Notes under the pieces: model-generated
Told to the model about the DNA's origin: nothing
Database searches by the model: none
Seen by the model: only the letters and a program-made list of their open reading frames with translations
From: Ampelocalamus luodianensis
Lineage: Eukaryota > Streptophyta > Magnoliopsida > Poales > Poaceae
DNA length: 64,000 bases
Assembly (NCBI GenBank): GCA_036346255.1
Contig: CM070633.1
Span: 39,385,692 to 39,449,691 of the forward strand
Reading direction: 5' to 3'
Position numbers and translations under genes: made by a program
In this document: positions 31,983 to 43,141 of the stretch, one piece after another
How positions within the stretch are numbered: the first letter of the stretch is position 1
Layout: every line of letters begins with the position of its first letter

Positions 31983-34900
31983 TGTGACGCCTCCCGGGAT
32001 CGGATCCGTTTCAAGCTAAGTAATTACGCTAAAAACGCAATACTTAACGTGAGACGAAAACGATTCCAAGTGCCCGGATATGTGTCTCTTGTTAGCTCCC
32101 AAGGATCAGTGGCTAACATGCACATATCCTAATACAACATTGCAATCACATCCATACACAATTGTACAAGAGAATAGAAACTTTGATACATCTTCAACAT
32201 ATAGAACCTTATGGTCCCTATTTTACATAAGAGGGCCAATCGGCCAAATCTAAATAACAATAAAACAAATAAATCGCAGCAGAAGATAAACTTAAAGTAA
32301 AAAGGGAATAACCGAGTTGGCGTGCCCACAATCCCACAAGCAACCAATTGGAGTTAAAACCGTTGCACCCGTCGTCCTTACCTGATCAAATAGACACTTT
32401 TCAAGTACAAAGTTGTACTCGCGAGACTTTTCAAGAAAAATAAGGATGCATGTAAGTATCAAAGAAAGGCTACTACACTAGTTTATTTTGCAGCATAAAG
32501 CAAGTTTTGCATAAAGATAAACAATATAGATTCAACTAGCTATTTGTAAAATATTTAGAAAACATTTTATGACAGTAAGTAATGATCAACAATGGCATAA
32601 TCTTCAAATATAATCAACACACGAATATCCCATTCGTGGCACAATTCATTCCTCAACAAAAATTAACGCGCGAACTACGCGTTCACGAAATCATTTCAGA
32701 TCTGAACAACTAACATAAAGACATAACATTCCCAACCATAACCCAAACCAATTTCCCATAAGCTAACAGTGTCTGCTTTCCCACAAGTGTTGTCCATAAC
32801 CTAAGACGAGGCTATTTGAATAGATTTAGTTACTTTGCAGAGTTGTACAGCTTTACCCACACGATATGCATTCCTCTTAATATCGACCAATGCACTCTTC
32901 CTTGGGAGTGTGACTGAGGTAGCATAACGGGGCTGTTACAATGTTATGTCCTAACTATCAAACCACCCGAGGCTCAGAATCCCATGGCAGGCTATCGTAC
33001 GCGCTAGAACCACAGGGGAAACCCCGTTGTCTATGTAAGTCCCTACCAAACAAGAGACCCTTAAGAGCAAGTAAGGTTAACGCTTAACCTGCCCCCACGA
33101 TATTGACAAAAGAACAATTAAATACATAACAATAACAATTGTCAATCTCATTGTGTTTTGATAGCTAACACACAACAAATTATTAAGCCAAGCCTTCACC
33201 ATTATCCCGGCGTGTGGTTGCACGTAAGACTTGGTTCATCACACCACAGACCGGTCCTTAAACACTCAGACGGGGCTACACAATTCCATAATAACAAACA
33301 ACAATAGTAATTCATCATCAACCTACACCCGTCCAAGTTAAGAAGACAAAACCCATGCCCAACATGTCTACAAACCCCAGATGCGAAGATCTGGATACAT
33401 TCCTCAAATCCAACATAATCCAATCCATAAAATCCTCAAAGTTCATTAAGATTCAATTCGATCCAACGGCCGATGGACTAGCTCCATCAAACGCTTTCGG
33501 CTATAACTACTAGCATGGTTAAGCATCGTTCTACAAACTAGCAAACAACCCATATAACATATATCCTTCATCATTCAAGGAAAAAAGGGTAATCAACATT
33601 CAAAGGAGGGCTAATGCAGCAACTAGGAGATTAACTACTTCTACCCATAAATATACATTTCAAAATAGCATTCAATTGTGATAATAAAACTCACACAAAA
33701 TAGCTTTTTCTTATTGTAAAAATAATAGAGTTATGGATCATTTTTGCAAAACTATTTTATATGCTACAGATACATGTTTGAAACCTATTTTGAAAAATAA
33801 AATTCACTTGATAAGAAAAATATAGAAACTGGTTTCATTCATTTTGGAGTTGATTTGAATTAGTTATACATTTTTTAAGTTCATACAATTTTTTAGTGCA
33901 TAAATAAATGGATTTTCAATTTTATAAAGCATATATTACTTTTTCTACTGGGGCTGAGCTAGCCATAGCCACAGACAGAGGGGACCCGAGCTGAGGGTTT
34001 GACTTGGTCAAAGTTGACCGGTCCCAACCGATGAATACACCGAAGGCGTATTCCATAAAATAAGTCTTCTAATCAAGAAGACGTAAAATGAACTAAGTAT
34101 TGAACTAATACGTTTTTCCTTAGCAAATACGTACTAACAATAAACACATCCACTTAACCGGCTGTTCGGGCCCACAAGTCATTCACTTAGCCTAAACCGA
34201 TTTTTAAACCTCAGGTTTCCTATTCCAAAGGGCCCACGTGTAAAGGAGACAACACTCATTTATTTCCGGGCTAATTAAACCTAATGATTGGTTTACTTAA
34301 TCAAACCAAGATTTGGTTAATTAATGACATGAACAGTACTGGTCCGAACGCGACACGCGCGCACGCGCGGCGGGCGAACCTCGCCGTCGGCGCGGCAGCG
34401 GGGCTCCGGACTCGGCGCCGACACGAGCTGGTGCGCAAGGCAAAGGCGAACTCACCTAGGGTGGCGCGAGGTCAAATGGTCGCCAGTGTCGCGCGTGCAC
34501 TGGCCAGAGGCGGAGACGATGGGGCAGCGCTTGTGGACCGGCTGCTCCAGTGGTCGAGGAGGCTCGGGGAAGGGCGCATCAGTACCGCCTTGCCACCAGA
34601 AACATGAATCCGAGCTCGATGAAGGCGGAGAGGCACTACGGTGGCCGGAATAGGGGTGAAGGCGGCGCGGCAATGGAGCTTCACGACGACATGCTTGACC
34701 TTGCAATGGGAAGGGGCAGGGAGCTTAGAGGAGGAAGGGATTGACCTCTGGAACCTAACGGACACACTGGTTAGGGAGGAGACTCACCGGAGACGCCGAA
34801 TCGGCCTGAGGCGGAGGTCGGTCAGAGCTGAGGAAGACAAAGGTCGTGAAGGTGAGTCCTTGCATCAACAACCAATTACATTGGTGGGGACACTCGTTGG

Positions 34901-35974
34901 GGCAACTCGGAGCTGCTAGACAAGGTTATAAGGCTTGAGACTCACCGGAGATGGAAGTTTGCCCGGCGCAACGGTTCTGGCGCCTCCAGAGCGCGCACCC
35001 GCGGTGACCGGGACAAGGTCGCGTCCCACGAACTACACAACATTGGAGTGGCTTGGGTTAGCAAAAACGGAAACGGCTCTGAAGTAGGAAAAGAAAGCAC
35101 TGACGCCACGGCGCTTACCAGGACTGGAGAGGGAGCTTTGCTTCCTTCTCTCCCACAGCCGAGGGGAGAAGTGAGCTGCGAGAGGGGGTTGAGGCGGTTT
35201 TGAGCGGAAAGAAGACGGAGGAAGAGGCGGCGTTAGCGGGCGATGCTCACGGGTTGGTCGCAGAGGGCGGTGGGTGACGACGTAAATGGAGCAGCGCAGA
35301 GCTTACGTGGCGCGTGGCGCCCGAGCTCTGCTCGCTTGCCAGCGCGGGGAAGAAGAAAGCCCTGATCAGTGGGCCCGGTGCGTCAGCGGCACAAAGTGGT
35401 TCAGCGGCGATTGGGTTCAACCGAGTCAAGTGGAAGCGGTCAAGGTCGGACTCGAGTCCGGTGCGGCCGGTTGGGTTGGGGTCCGGTCGGAACAGTGCTT
35501 GTGAAAATGAGTTTTGAATTCAATTTGTCCAATTTGCAGAAGGTTTGACCGAGGCTTTAAAAATAGCAATAAAATTCTAAAAATTATGAAACTTTTTAGA
35601 GGGGTTACAGGGATAATCTAGTACCCAAATAAAATATTAAACCTTATTGTTCATGACTTAATTTGTATAATTTAAATTCAAACCGAGTTTAGGTTATTGA
35701 ATCGAGTTTGAATTTTCTAGGGGTTGAATTAGGTTCCAAAAATTTGGTAAGAAATATATTTATTCAAGATAAATATTTTAGTATTTGAATAAATTGTTTC
35801 CAGAAGATGATCATATGTTTTTGTTGCTATTTTTATTTGGAGTTCATATTTGAAGTGTATGTTTAACTTGAAAAAGATTATCCAAATGCAAGAATTGATG
35901 CAAATGGTACCAAGATGTCATGCATACTGATAAGATGCATACTAATCCTCATTAATTAATTTGGGGATGTTACA
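31983..35974 (-). repeat. 3' LTR of element B (3992 bp)
   Basis: Ends TGTGACGCCTCC.. and ..GGGGATGTTACA. Lacks about 630 bp present in the 5' LTR (53993 to about 54623); the junction is near 33700. Dyad module at 32792-32910. In the CTATTCGAATAG palindrome one CpG has decayed (CTATTTGAATAG, 32812-32823). Confidence 0.9.
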
Positions 35975-36232
35975 AACCTCCCCCCTTACAAAAGATCTCA
36001 ACCCCGAGATCGGTAGAAGTTGGGCAGAAAGGGTTCTAAGAAGATACAACATCTGTTGTCTTGATTTCCTTCAAAGATAGTGCTAAGACATCTATGTAAG
36101 ATTACAAGGAACTTCTATTAAATTTTCCTTCCCATTGCTTTGTTTAACCTTTCCTTTCTTGATTCGAAAGCACTTTAGACAGAAGGAAAAAGTTCGGGAT
36201 AATCGGCTCGCATCGGTTGCCACGGTAGGATC
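35975..36232 (-). other. Polypurine tract and 3' tail of element B
   Basis: Minus strand TGTAAGGGGGGAGG (35990-35977) adjoins the 3' LTR, as in element A. Homology with the A tail and with the end of its chromodomain region (25103-25160) stops at about 36219-36232, where element C begins. Confidence 0.85.
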
Positions 36233-36482
36233 AATTACCCGTAGTTAGATTTATTTTCTATCCTATACACAAAAAGCCACAAAAAAAATCCTTTAGCCCG
36301 TAGTCTAATCTGTTAATTCTTGTGAGTTTTGTTAGGTTTTGATCCATTAGAAACTGTGTTTAGTCGCTGATCTTTGTTTTAGTTGCGTAGCTAAAGTTTC
36401 TTGTTTCCAATCTGTTAGTAAAAAAAAGGTGCAAATAGTACTCTTGTTTGCAATCGCTACAGCCGCCCGCCGCCATTAGCCG

Positions 36483-36850
36483 CGCGAACAAAAAAAAAAA
36501 AAGAAAACTGCGGTACAGTAACTCTGTTACAACATGCGTGATCGCTTTTTCACTGCTACAGTGTGAGTAGATTACTGTTCCACCGCTAGCGCGCACGGTT
36601 TGGCCGCCAATTGTGTAGCGGAAAAAAAAATCTAGTTGCTACAGTGCACACCGACTACTGTTCTTCCGCTACAGGAATTGTGCTACAGTAATAGTGCTGA
36701 AAAAAACCACATCACGCTGATCCACTCGCTGCAGCGCTAAAAAAAAAAACTGCTTTGCGCGTGTGTTGCGGTAGCCGCGAGAAGCCCGACTGCTACAGCA
36801 CCCGACAGCTACAGTAGCATTGCGCGAAAAAAAAATCGCGTATATCTTTT
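36483..36850 (+). repeat. CTACAGT-repeat leader of element C
   Basis: GCTACAGT, GCTACAG and the reverse form TACTGTT recur about eight times in 330 bp (for example 36556, 36638, 36672, 36682, 36799, 36812), alternating with A-runs of 7-11. They lie between the expected primer site and gag. Opposite-sense copies could pair in RNA. Confidence 0.6.
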
Positions 36851-37630
36851 GTGAGCCAATTCAATCCTTTGTGAATACTTTGCTCCTATTGAGACTAGCT
36901 ATTGATATTGCTCTTGGGCTATTCATTTACACTTTACACACCTCTGAATTGTTATAGCCAAAAGTGGGGTTTTAAGTGCTGCTACTGTGACAATTTGATT
37001 GGTCAGGTAAAAAAAACAGAAAAAAAGAGAGCACAGAAAAAGAATAAAAAAAAGAGAAAAAAAAATACTTGGCCGATCACCTATTGTGAGCACACCTTAT
37101 CATTATCAAAATTTCAGATTATGCTATTTAGTTGTTTTGAACAATCTTATGCCCTATTTTATACCATTGAGCAATTAGCTAGCGTCTCTCCATAACTGGT
37201 GCAACAAGAGCTAGTTGTTCATCACTTATATTTTTTAGCTCATTCCTTTGATTGCACTAAGTTCCATCATCTTTGCGTGTGAGTTGCTTCATTCTTCACT
37301 TATACCATAAGATCAACAACTAGGCATTGAATTCTAGTTTGGATTGTTACAATATCTAGAAATATCTAGAAATCTCAGATTGCATAGATAAACACTTATC
37401 CCTCCAAGCTCCACAAATAAGCCATTGTCTAATAGTGCTTGTGCAATTGAATTCGCTTAATCTATCACCTTGTGTTGTCTACCGTCACCAAAGTGTGTTC
37501 AGCTCTTCAATTCCATTAAGGACGCATAAGAACTTCGGTCGGTAAGAGAGGGTGAGGTTGAGTGATTTCCACAAATAAAAAAAAACTTCCACATCCACAT
37601 ATATAGTTTTTTTCTTTGTTTGCACTAACC

Positions 37631-38941
37631 ATGTCAGGGAAAGAAGGAGAACAGGCATATGTTACACAAGCTGACCTTGAGAAGCTCACAAATGATTTCA
37701 ATACTCAGTTGAATGACAACATGAGCGTCTTGAGAAGAGAGATACTGGAGGAGCTTCGCAAAGAGCGGGGCCCAACTGTTGTCCATGACGAAGGCATTGA
37801 GCTTGATGAGACCGATGAGGAGAGAGCTGCACGATTCGCTAGAGAAGCTCTAGCGGGTCGAGCCGTTGCCAACGCGGTTTGACCACCCCTTCCCGGGCGT
37901 GGGGGAGGTGTTTTGGGCGCTGACTATGGCCAAGGGAGAGGCCGTGGACATGGGCGTGGCCGTGGACGCGGCGGTGCTGCCCACATTGAGGACTTCAGTG
38001 ACGACGTTTGGTTACACCGCAATGATAACTATCAACGTCATGGTCGTCGACATGGTGAGCAGCACGTGGAGGAAAAATTTGGGAAGCTTAAGTTCAATAT
38101 TCCCAAATTTGACAGTGCTTCCGATCCAGATGCATATCTCACATGGGAGCTCAAGGTAGATAAGATATTTCGGATGCATAATTATTCGGAATAGAAGAAG
38201 CTACATATGGCATCACTTGAGTTTGATGGGTATGCGCTGATTTGGTGGGAGCAAGTATTGAACAAAAGAGAAGATAATGGAGAACCACCAGTTGTATCAT
38301 GGGCTGAAATGAAGCAAGAGCTGAGAGCACGTTTTGTTCCTAACACTTATAAATGTGATCTTTTTGATAAATTGCAGAATTTGAGGCAGGGAGGTCGTTC
38401 GGTGGAGGAATACTACAAGAAGATGGAGCAAGCTATGATTAGAGCACATGTGCACGAAGATGAAGACCAAACACTTGCGCGTTTTCTGTTTGGCCTAAAT
38501 AAAAACATTAAACGCATAGTGCAATATCAGCCCTACAATACTGTTGTTGATTTGGTGCATCAAGCTACAAAGGCGGAGAAGAAGTTGCTAGAAGATATGA
38601 AACCATCACCAAGGACAGCATCTTTCAACTTGAAAGCTCCATCACCGTCACCTAATGCCACCAAAGCACGCTTCAGTTTGGGACGAGGTACATCTTCAGC
38701 TAGTGCTAGTTCAAATACTAATGCTCGTTCTTCCTCGATTGCAAAATCAGCACCTACATCAAGTGAGAAGACGGTGGCCCCATCCCCTACTTCTTCAATT
38801 AATGCGACAGCAAAGAGTAGAGAAATTCAATGCTTCAAGTGTTTGGGGCGTGGGCACATAGCTAGGGAGTGTTCCAACAACCGAGTCATGCTTGTGACGG
38901 AAGATGAAGAGTTTGAATCCGCAAGCGACAAGCCAAGGTAA
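37631..38941 (+). pseudogene. gag: Element C gag
   Basis: ATG at 37631 (MSGKEGEQAYVTQ). An RG-rich stretch (GQGRGRGHGRGRGRGG) is followed by a capsid domain (IPKFDSASDPDAYLTWELKV, WWEQVLNKRED, VEEYYKKMEQAM) and a CCHC knuckle CFKCLGRGHIAREC near 38830. In-frame stops lie at 37880-37882 (TGA) and 38192-38194 (TAG). The frame ends at 38941 and protease continues one base off, so an indel lies between. About 437 codons. Would form the particle; non-functional here. Confidence 0.85.
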
Positions 38942-38949
38942 ACAATAAG

Positions 38950-41900
38950 GTAATCAAACTTATTATTGATGGAGGTAGTTGTCATAACTTGGCTAGTATT
39001 GAATTGTGTGCGAAGCTTGGGTTAAAGAAGCTGAAACATCTGCGTCCATATCATGTGCAATGATTTAGCGAATGTGGGGATGTGAAGGTTCAGTATGTGG
39101 TGCATGTTACTTTTAAGATTGGTGACTATTAGGACACCGTTGAGTGTGATGTGGTGCCTATGACAGTGTGTCATCTGCTGTTGGGAAGGCCATAGCAATA
39201 TGATAGAAGTGTGCAACATGATGGCCGTTCCAATATATATGCTTTTAAGTGGACGGGGAAGACAAAGGAGCTTCATCCAACGACTCCTAGTCAAATACAT
39301 GCTGAATTCCAACAAAAGAAGCTTGCTGAAAATGAGAGTAAAAAGAAAGAAAAGTGTGATTTCCACACATCGGTGAGTGAGAGCCACAAGCCAAATATGA
39401 GAGAAAAAAGTAAGAGTGAGGGAGGGTTGGTTATGTTAGCCACAAAATCAGATTTGAGAGATGTGAGTAATAACCCATCAAAGAAGCACTTTGTACTTGT
39501 GTACAAAGATGCAACTGTTTTGCTTTCAACTAATGACTTAATCTCTCTCCCTAGTGGTGTTTCTTCTCTTTTGCAGGCATTTGAGGATGTGTTTCCGGAG
39601 GAGATACCAGTGGGACTTCCGCCATTGCGCGGAATAGAGCATCAAATTGATCTAGTTCCCAGTGCATCACTTCCAAATCGTCCACCATACCGTACCAATC
39701 CGGAGGAGACCAAAGAAATTCAGCGCCAAGTGCAAGGGCTACTTGAGAAAGGGTATGTACGCGAATGTCTTAGTCTTTGCGCTATTCCTGTAATTCTTGT
39801 TCCTAAGAAAGATGGTACATGGAGAATGTGTGTTGATTGTCGTGCCATTAACAATATCACTGTTAGATATCGTCATCCTATTCCTAGGTTAGATGATATG
39901 CTAGATGAACTTAGTGGTGCTGTTATATTCTCTAAAATTGATTTGAGGAGTGGATACCATCAGATTAGGATGAAACTTGGTGATGAATGGAAGACTGCTT
40001 TTAAAACTAAATTTGGATTGTATGAGTGGTTAGTTATGCCTTTTGGATTATCTAATGCACCTAGTACATTCATGCGATTGATGAATCATATTTTAAGAAC
40101 ATTCATTGGTAAATTTGTTGTGGTATACTTTGATGATATTTTGATCTATAGCAAAATGATGGATGAACAAATTGATCATACTAGACAAGTGCTAGAAGTT
40201 CTTAGGAATGAGAAACTGTATGCTAATCTTGATAAATGCACTTTTTGTACTGATAAAGTGGTGTTCTTAGGCTATGTTGTTTCTGGACAAGGTATTGAGG
40301 TAGATGAATCTAAAACTGAAGCAATTAAGAATTGGCCTACCACTGTGAATGTTAGTCAAATCCGAAGCTTTCATGGTCTTGCTAGTTTTTATCGATGTTT
40401 TGTTAAAGATTTCAGTACCATTGCTGCTCCATTAAATGAATTAACTAAAAAGGGTGTTGTGTTTGAATGGGGTGCACCACAAGAAAAAGCCTTCAAAGAG
40501 CTAAAGAAACATTTAATTGAAGCACCATTGCTTGTTTTGCCTAATTTCACTAAGACCTTTGAAATTGAGTGTGATGCTAGTGGAATAGGTATTGGTGGTG
40601 TTTTGATGCAAGAAGGGAAACCCGTAGCATACTTTAGTGAGAAACTAGGAGGTGCTCAATTGAATTATCCTGTGTATGATAAAGAATTGTATGCTTTGGT
40701 ACGTGTGCTCGAAACTTGGCAACATTATCTTTGGCCTAGAGAATTTGTTATTTATTCTAATCATGAAGCTTTGAAATATTTGAAAAGTCAAGCTAAACTG
40801 AACCGTAGACATGCTAAGTGGGTAGAATTCATTGAAACTTTCCCATATGTTGTTAAGTACAAAAAAGGAAAAGAGAATGTGGTAGCTGACGCTTTATCTA
40901 GAAAACATGTGCTTTTAACTCAATTGGAAGTAAAGGTACCCGGATTAGAGAGTTTGAAAGATTTATATGCTTTTAACCATGAATTTTCAGAAGCATATTC
41001 TAAATGCAAAGATGGAAAAGGATGGGACAAGTTTCATGTTCATGATGGGTTCTTATTTCGTGCTAACAAATTATGTGTTCCAGATTCGTCTGTGCGTTTG
41101 CTTTTACTACAGGAATCTCATGCAGGTGGACTGATGGGACACTTTGGGAGGGAAAAGACCTTCATGATGCTGAGCGATCACTTTTATTGGCCTAAAATGA
41201 GGCGTGATGTCGAAAGGTTTGTACAGCGATGTGTGACATGCCACAAAGCGAAATCTAAACTTAATCCACATGGTTTATATACTCCACTTCCTGTTCCTAG
41301 TGTACCTTGGGAGGATATTAGTATGGACTTTGTTTTAGGATTGCCTAGGACTAAGAGGGGGAGGGATTCAGTTTTTGAAGTTGTGGATAGGTTCTCTAAA
41401 ATGACACATTTTATTCCCTGTCACAAAAGCGACGATGCGTCGCATGTAGCTGACTTGTTTTTCAGGGAAATTGTAAGATTGCATGGCATGCCAAAGACGA
41501 TTGTTTCAGATCGCGACGTCAAGTTCATGAGCTACTTTTGGAAGACTTTGTGGGGCAAGCTTGGGACAAAGTTGTTATTCTCTACAACTTCTCACCCACA
41601 AACGGATGGACAAACGGAGGTGGTGAATTGAACACTTTCAATGCTACTACGAACGTTGATCAAGAAGAATATAAAAGAGTGGGAAGATTGTTTGCCACAT
41701 GTGGAGTTTGCGTACAACAGGGCGGTACATTCTACTACTCAATTGTGCCCGTTCGAGGTGGTGTATGGTTTTAAACCAATTACGCCACTTGATTTGCTGC
41801 CACTGCCGCTACATGAACATGCCAATATGGAGGCGTCAAAGCGTACTGAATATGTGAAGCAAATTCATATCAAGACTAAAGAAGAAATTGAAAAGAAGGC

Positions 41901-42396
41901 ACGTTACTATGCTGAGAAGGCAAACAAGTCAAGAAATAAGATATTATTTGAACCAGGTGACTTAGTTTGGGTGCATCTACGCAAAGAACGCTTTTCAGAC
42001 AAGCGTAAGTCCAAGTTGATGCCCCGAGGAGATGGTCCATTCAGAGTACTTGAGAAGATCAATGACAATGCATATAAGATAGAGCTTCCAGGTGATGATT
42101 ATGCTGTGAGTTCTACATTAAATGTTGCTGATTTGTCACCATTCTTTGGACCCGAAGAATCAGAGTCGAGGACGACTCCTTTTCAAGAGGGGGAGGATGA
42201 TGAGGACATCACACCAATTGGACCAATTACACGAGCACAAGCTAAAATAATTAACCAACAGATGAACTCGCTCTTAAATGATTTTAATCCTACTAATGAG
42301 AATATGGTACTGTCTAATAGTTCCACGATTTGTTTGTGCAGTTATACACATATAGAAGCTTGCGATGACGGAGAACAATGGAGCAAGAAGCATTGA
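38950..42396 (+). pseudogene. pol: Element C pol (protease, RT, RNase H, integrase)
   Basis: Protease IKLIIDGGSCHNLAS begins at 38953. Stops at 39061 (TGA), 39130 (TAG) and 39193 (TAG) break the protease-RT linker, and a TGA at 41629-41631 breaks integrase; otherwise the frame is continuous. RT has WRMCVDCRAINNIT and VVVYFDDILIYS. RNase H has ECDASGIGIGGVL and NVVADALSRK. Integrase has H..H..C..C (SHAGGLMGHFG, CVTCHKAKS), MDFVLGLPRT, VSDRDVKF and TDGQTEVV. The C-terminal part (GDLVWVHLRKERF, TLNVADLSPFFG) continues over the polypurine tract into the 3' LTR, ending at 42396. RT, RNase H and integrase catalytic residues look intact. Confidence 0.9.
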
Positions 42397-43141
42397 ACAA
42401 GATCTTTGTTAGTTGCAGCGGGAAGGTGAATTCGGATATGCCACGTGAGGCCTTCCCTACCATCCGGGTCATGAATGCATATCATGCATGTGTGTTACAT
42501 GTTACGAGGTGCTTAAGGAAAAAGGTGCATTAAAATGTATGCATGCACACACATGTTACGTGACATGCTTAAGGACGTGGAGGTACTGCATGCATGTGGT
42601 GTTATTAGCAAAGGAAGTGCTACATTAAATGCTCTTCGTGGGTTACAGCATATAGAAATATATTGCTATATCTTTGTACTGCATGCGGCCGGCTATCTCT
42701 TGGGCCGACTACGTGTTAGCTTCGGCCGTGCAATTAGCTAACTCCAAACCGGTCCAATTAGGTATTAGGTGTTTCCTTTCGTGCGCACGGTTTGGCTGGC
42801 TACTAAAAGGAGAGGCCACGCCGCCATGTAAAGGGACGGCATTTTGTTCAGACATCAATATATTCTTGATTCTAGGGTTTGAGCAATGTTTCCCCCACTA
42901 GAATAGAGAGTTCCAATCTGTTGTGCTGTTCCGTCGTTCTTGTGAATCCTTGTGTTTTGCAGGAGCAGCGACACGTCTACTTTGTGTGGTCAGGTAGACA
43001 GGATCACGAGCGTGTGGTTGGGCGAATTCTTTTATCGCGAGTTCTTTGTTTGTGATGGTTGGCGCCATCGGTTCGTCAGGTTGCATGGATCCAAAGTTAT
43101 CATCGATCCTACGTCGTGAAGATCGGGCATCCCCCGTATCA
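42198..43141 (+). repeat. 3' LTR of element C (944 bp)
   Basis: Starts TGATGAGGACATC directly after the purine-rich tract and ends ..CCCCGTATCA, where element B coding resumes (AAGCGTTGCATTCC). It encodes the last ~66 residues of pol. The rest is non-coding. No second LTR exists for comparison, so boundaries come from TG..CA and homology breakpoints. Confidence 0.65.

Larger units (their letters stand above)
36233..43141 (+). mobile_element. Element C: CRM-like chromovirus, 5' LTR lost
   Basis: Opposite orientation to its host element B. It has a leader, gag (37631-38941), pol (38950-42396), polypurine tract (42185-42197) and 3' LTR (42198-43141, TGATGAGG..CCGTATCA). The pol frame runs about 200 bp into the 3' LTR, a feature of the CRM clade. 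No 5' LTR or primer site is found. About 330 bp of element B (chromodomain region; A equivalent 24775-25103) is also missing, so a deletion at the left junction probably removed both. CRM assignment rests on the pol/LTR overlap and general sequence pattern. Confidence 0.75.

Noticed and set aside
42674..42901. 75-codon ORF as a separate gene
   Set aside because: Inside the 3' LTR of element C, with no homology to known domains.
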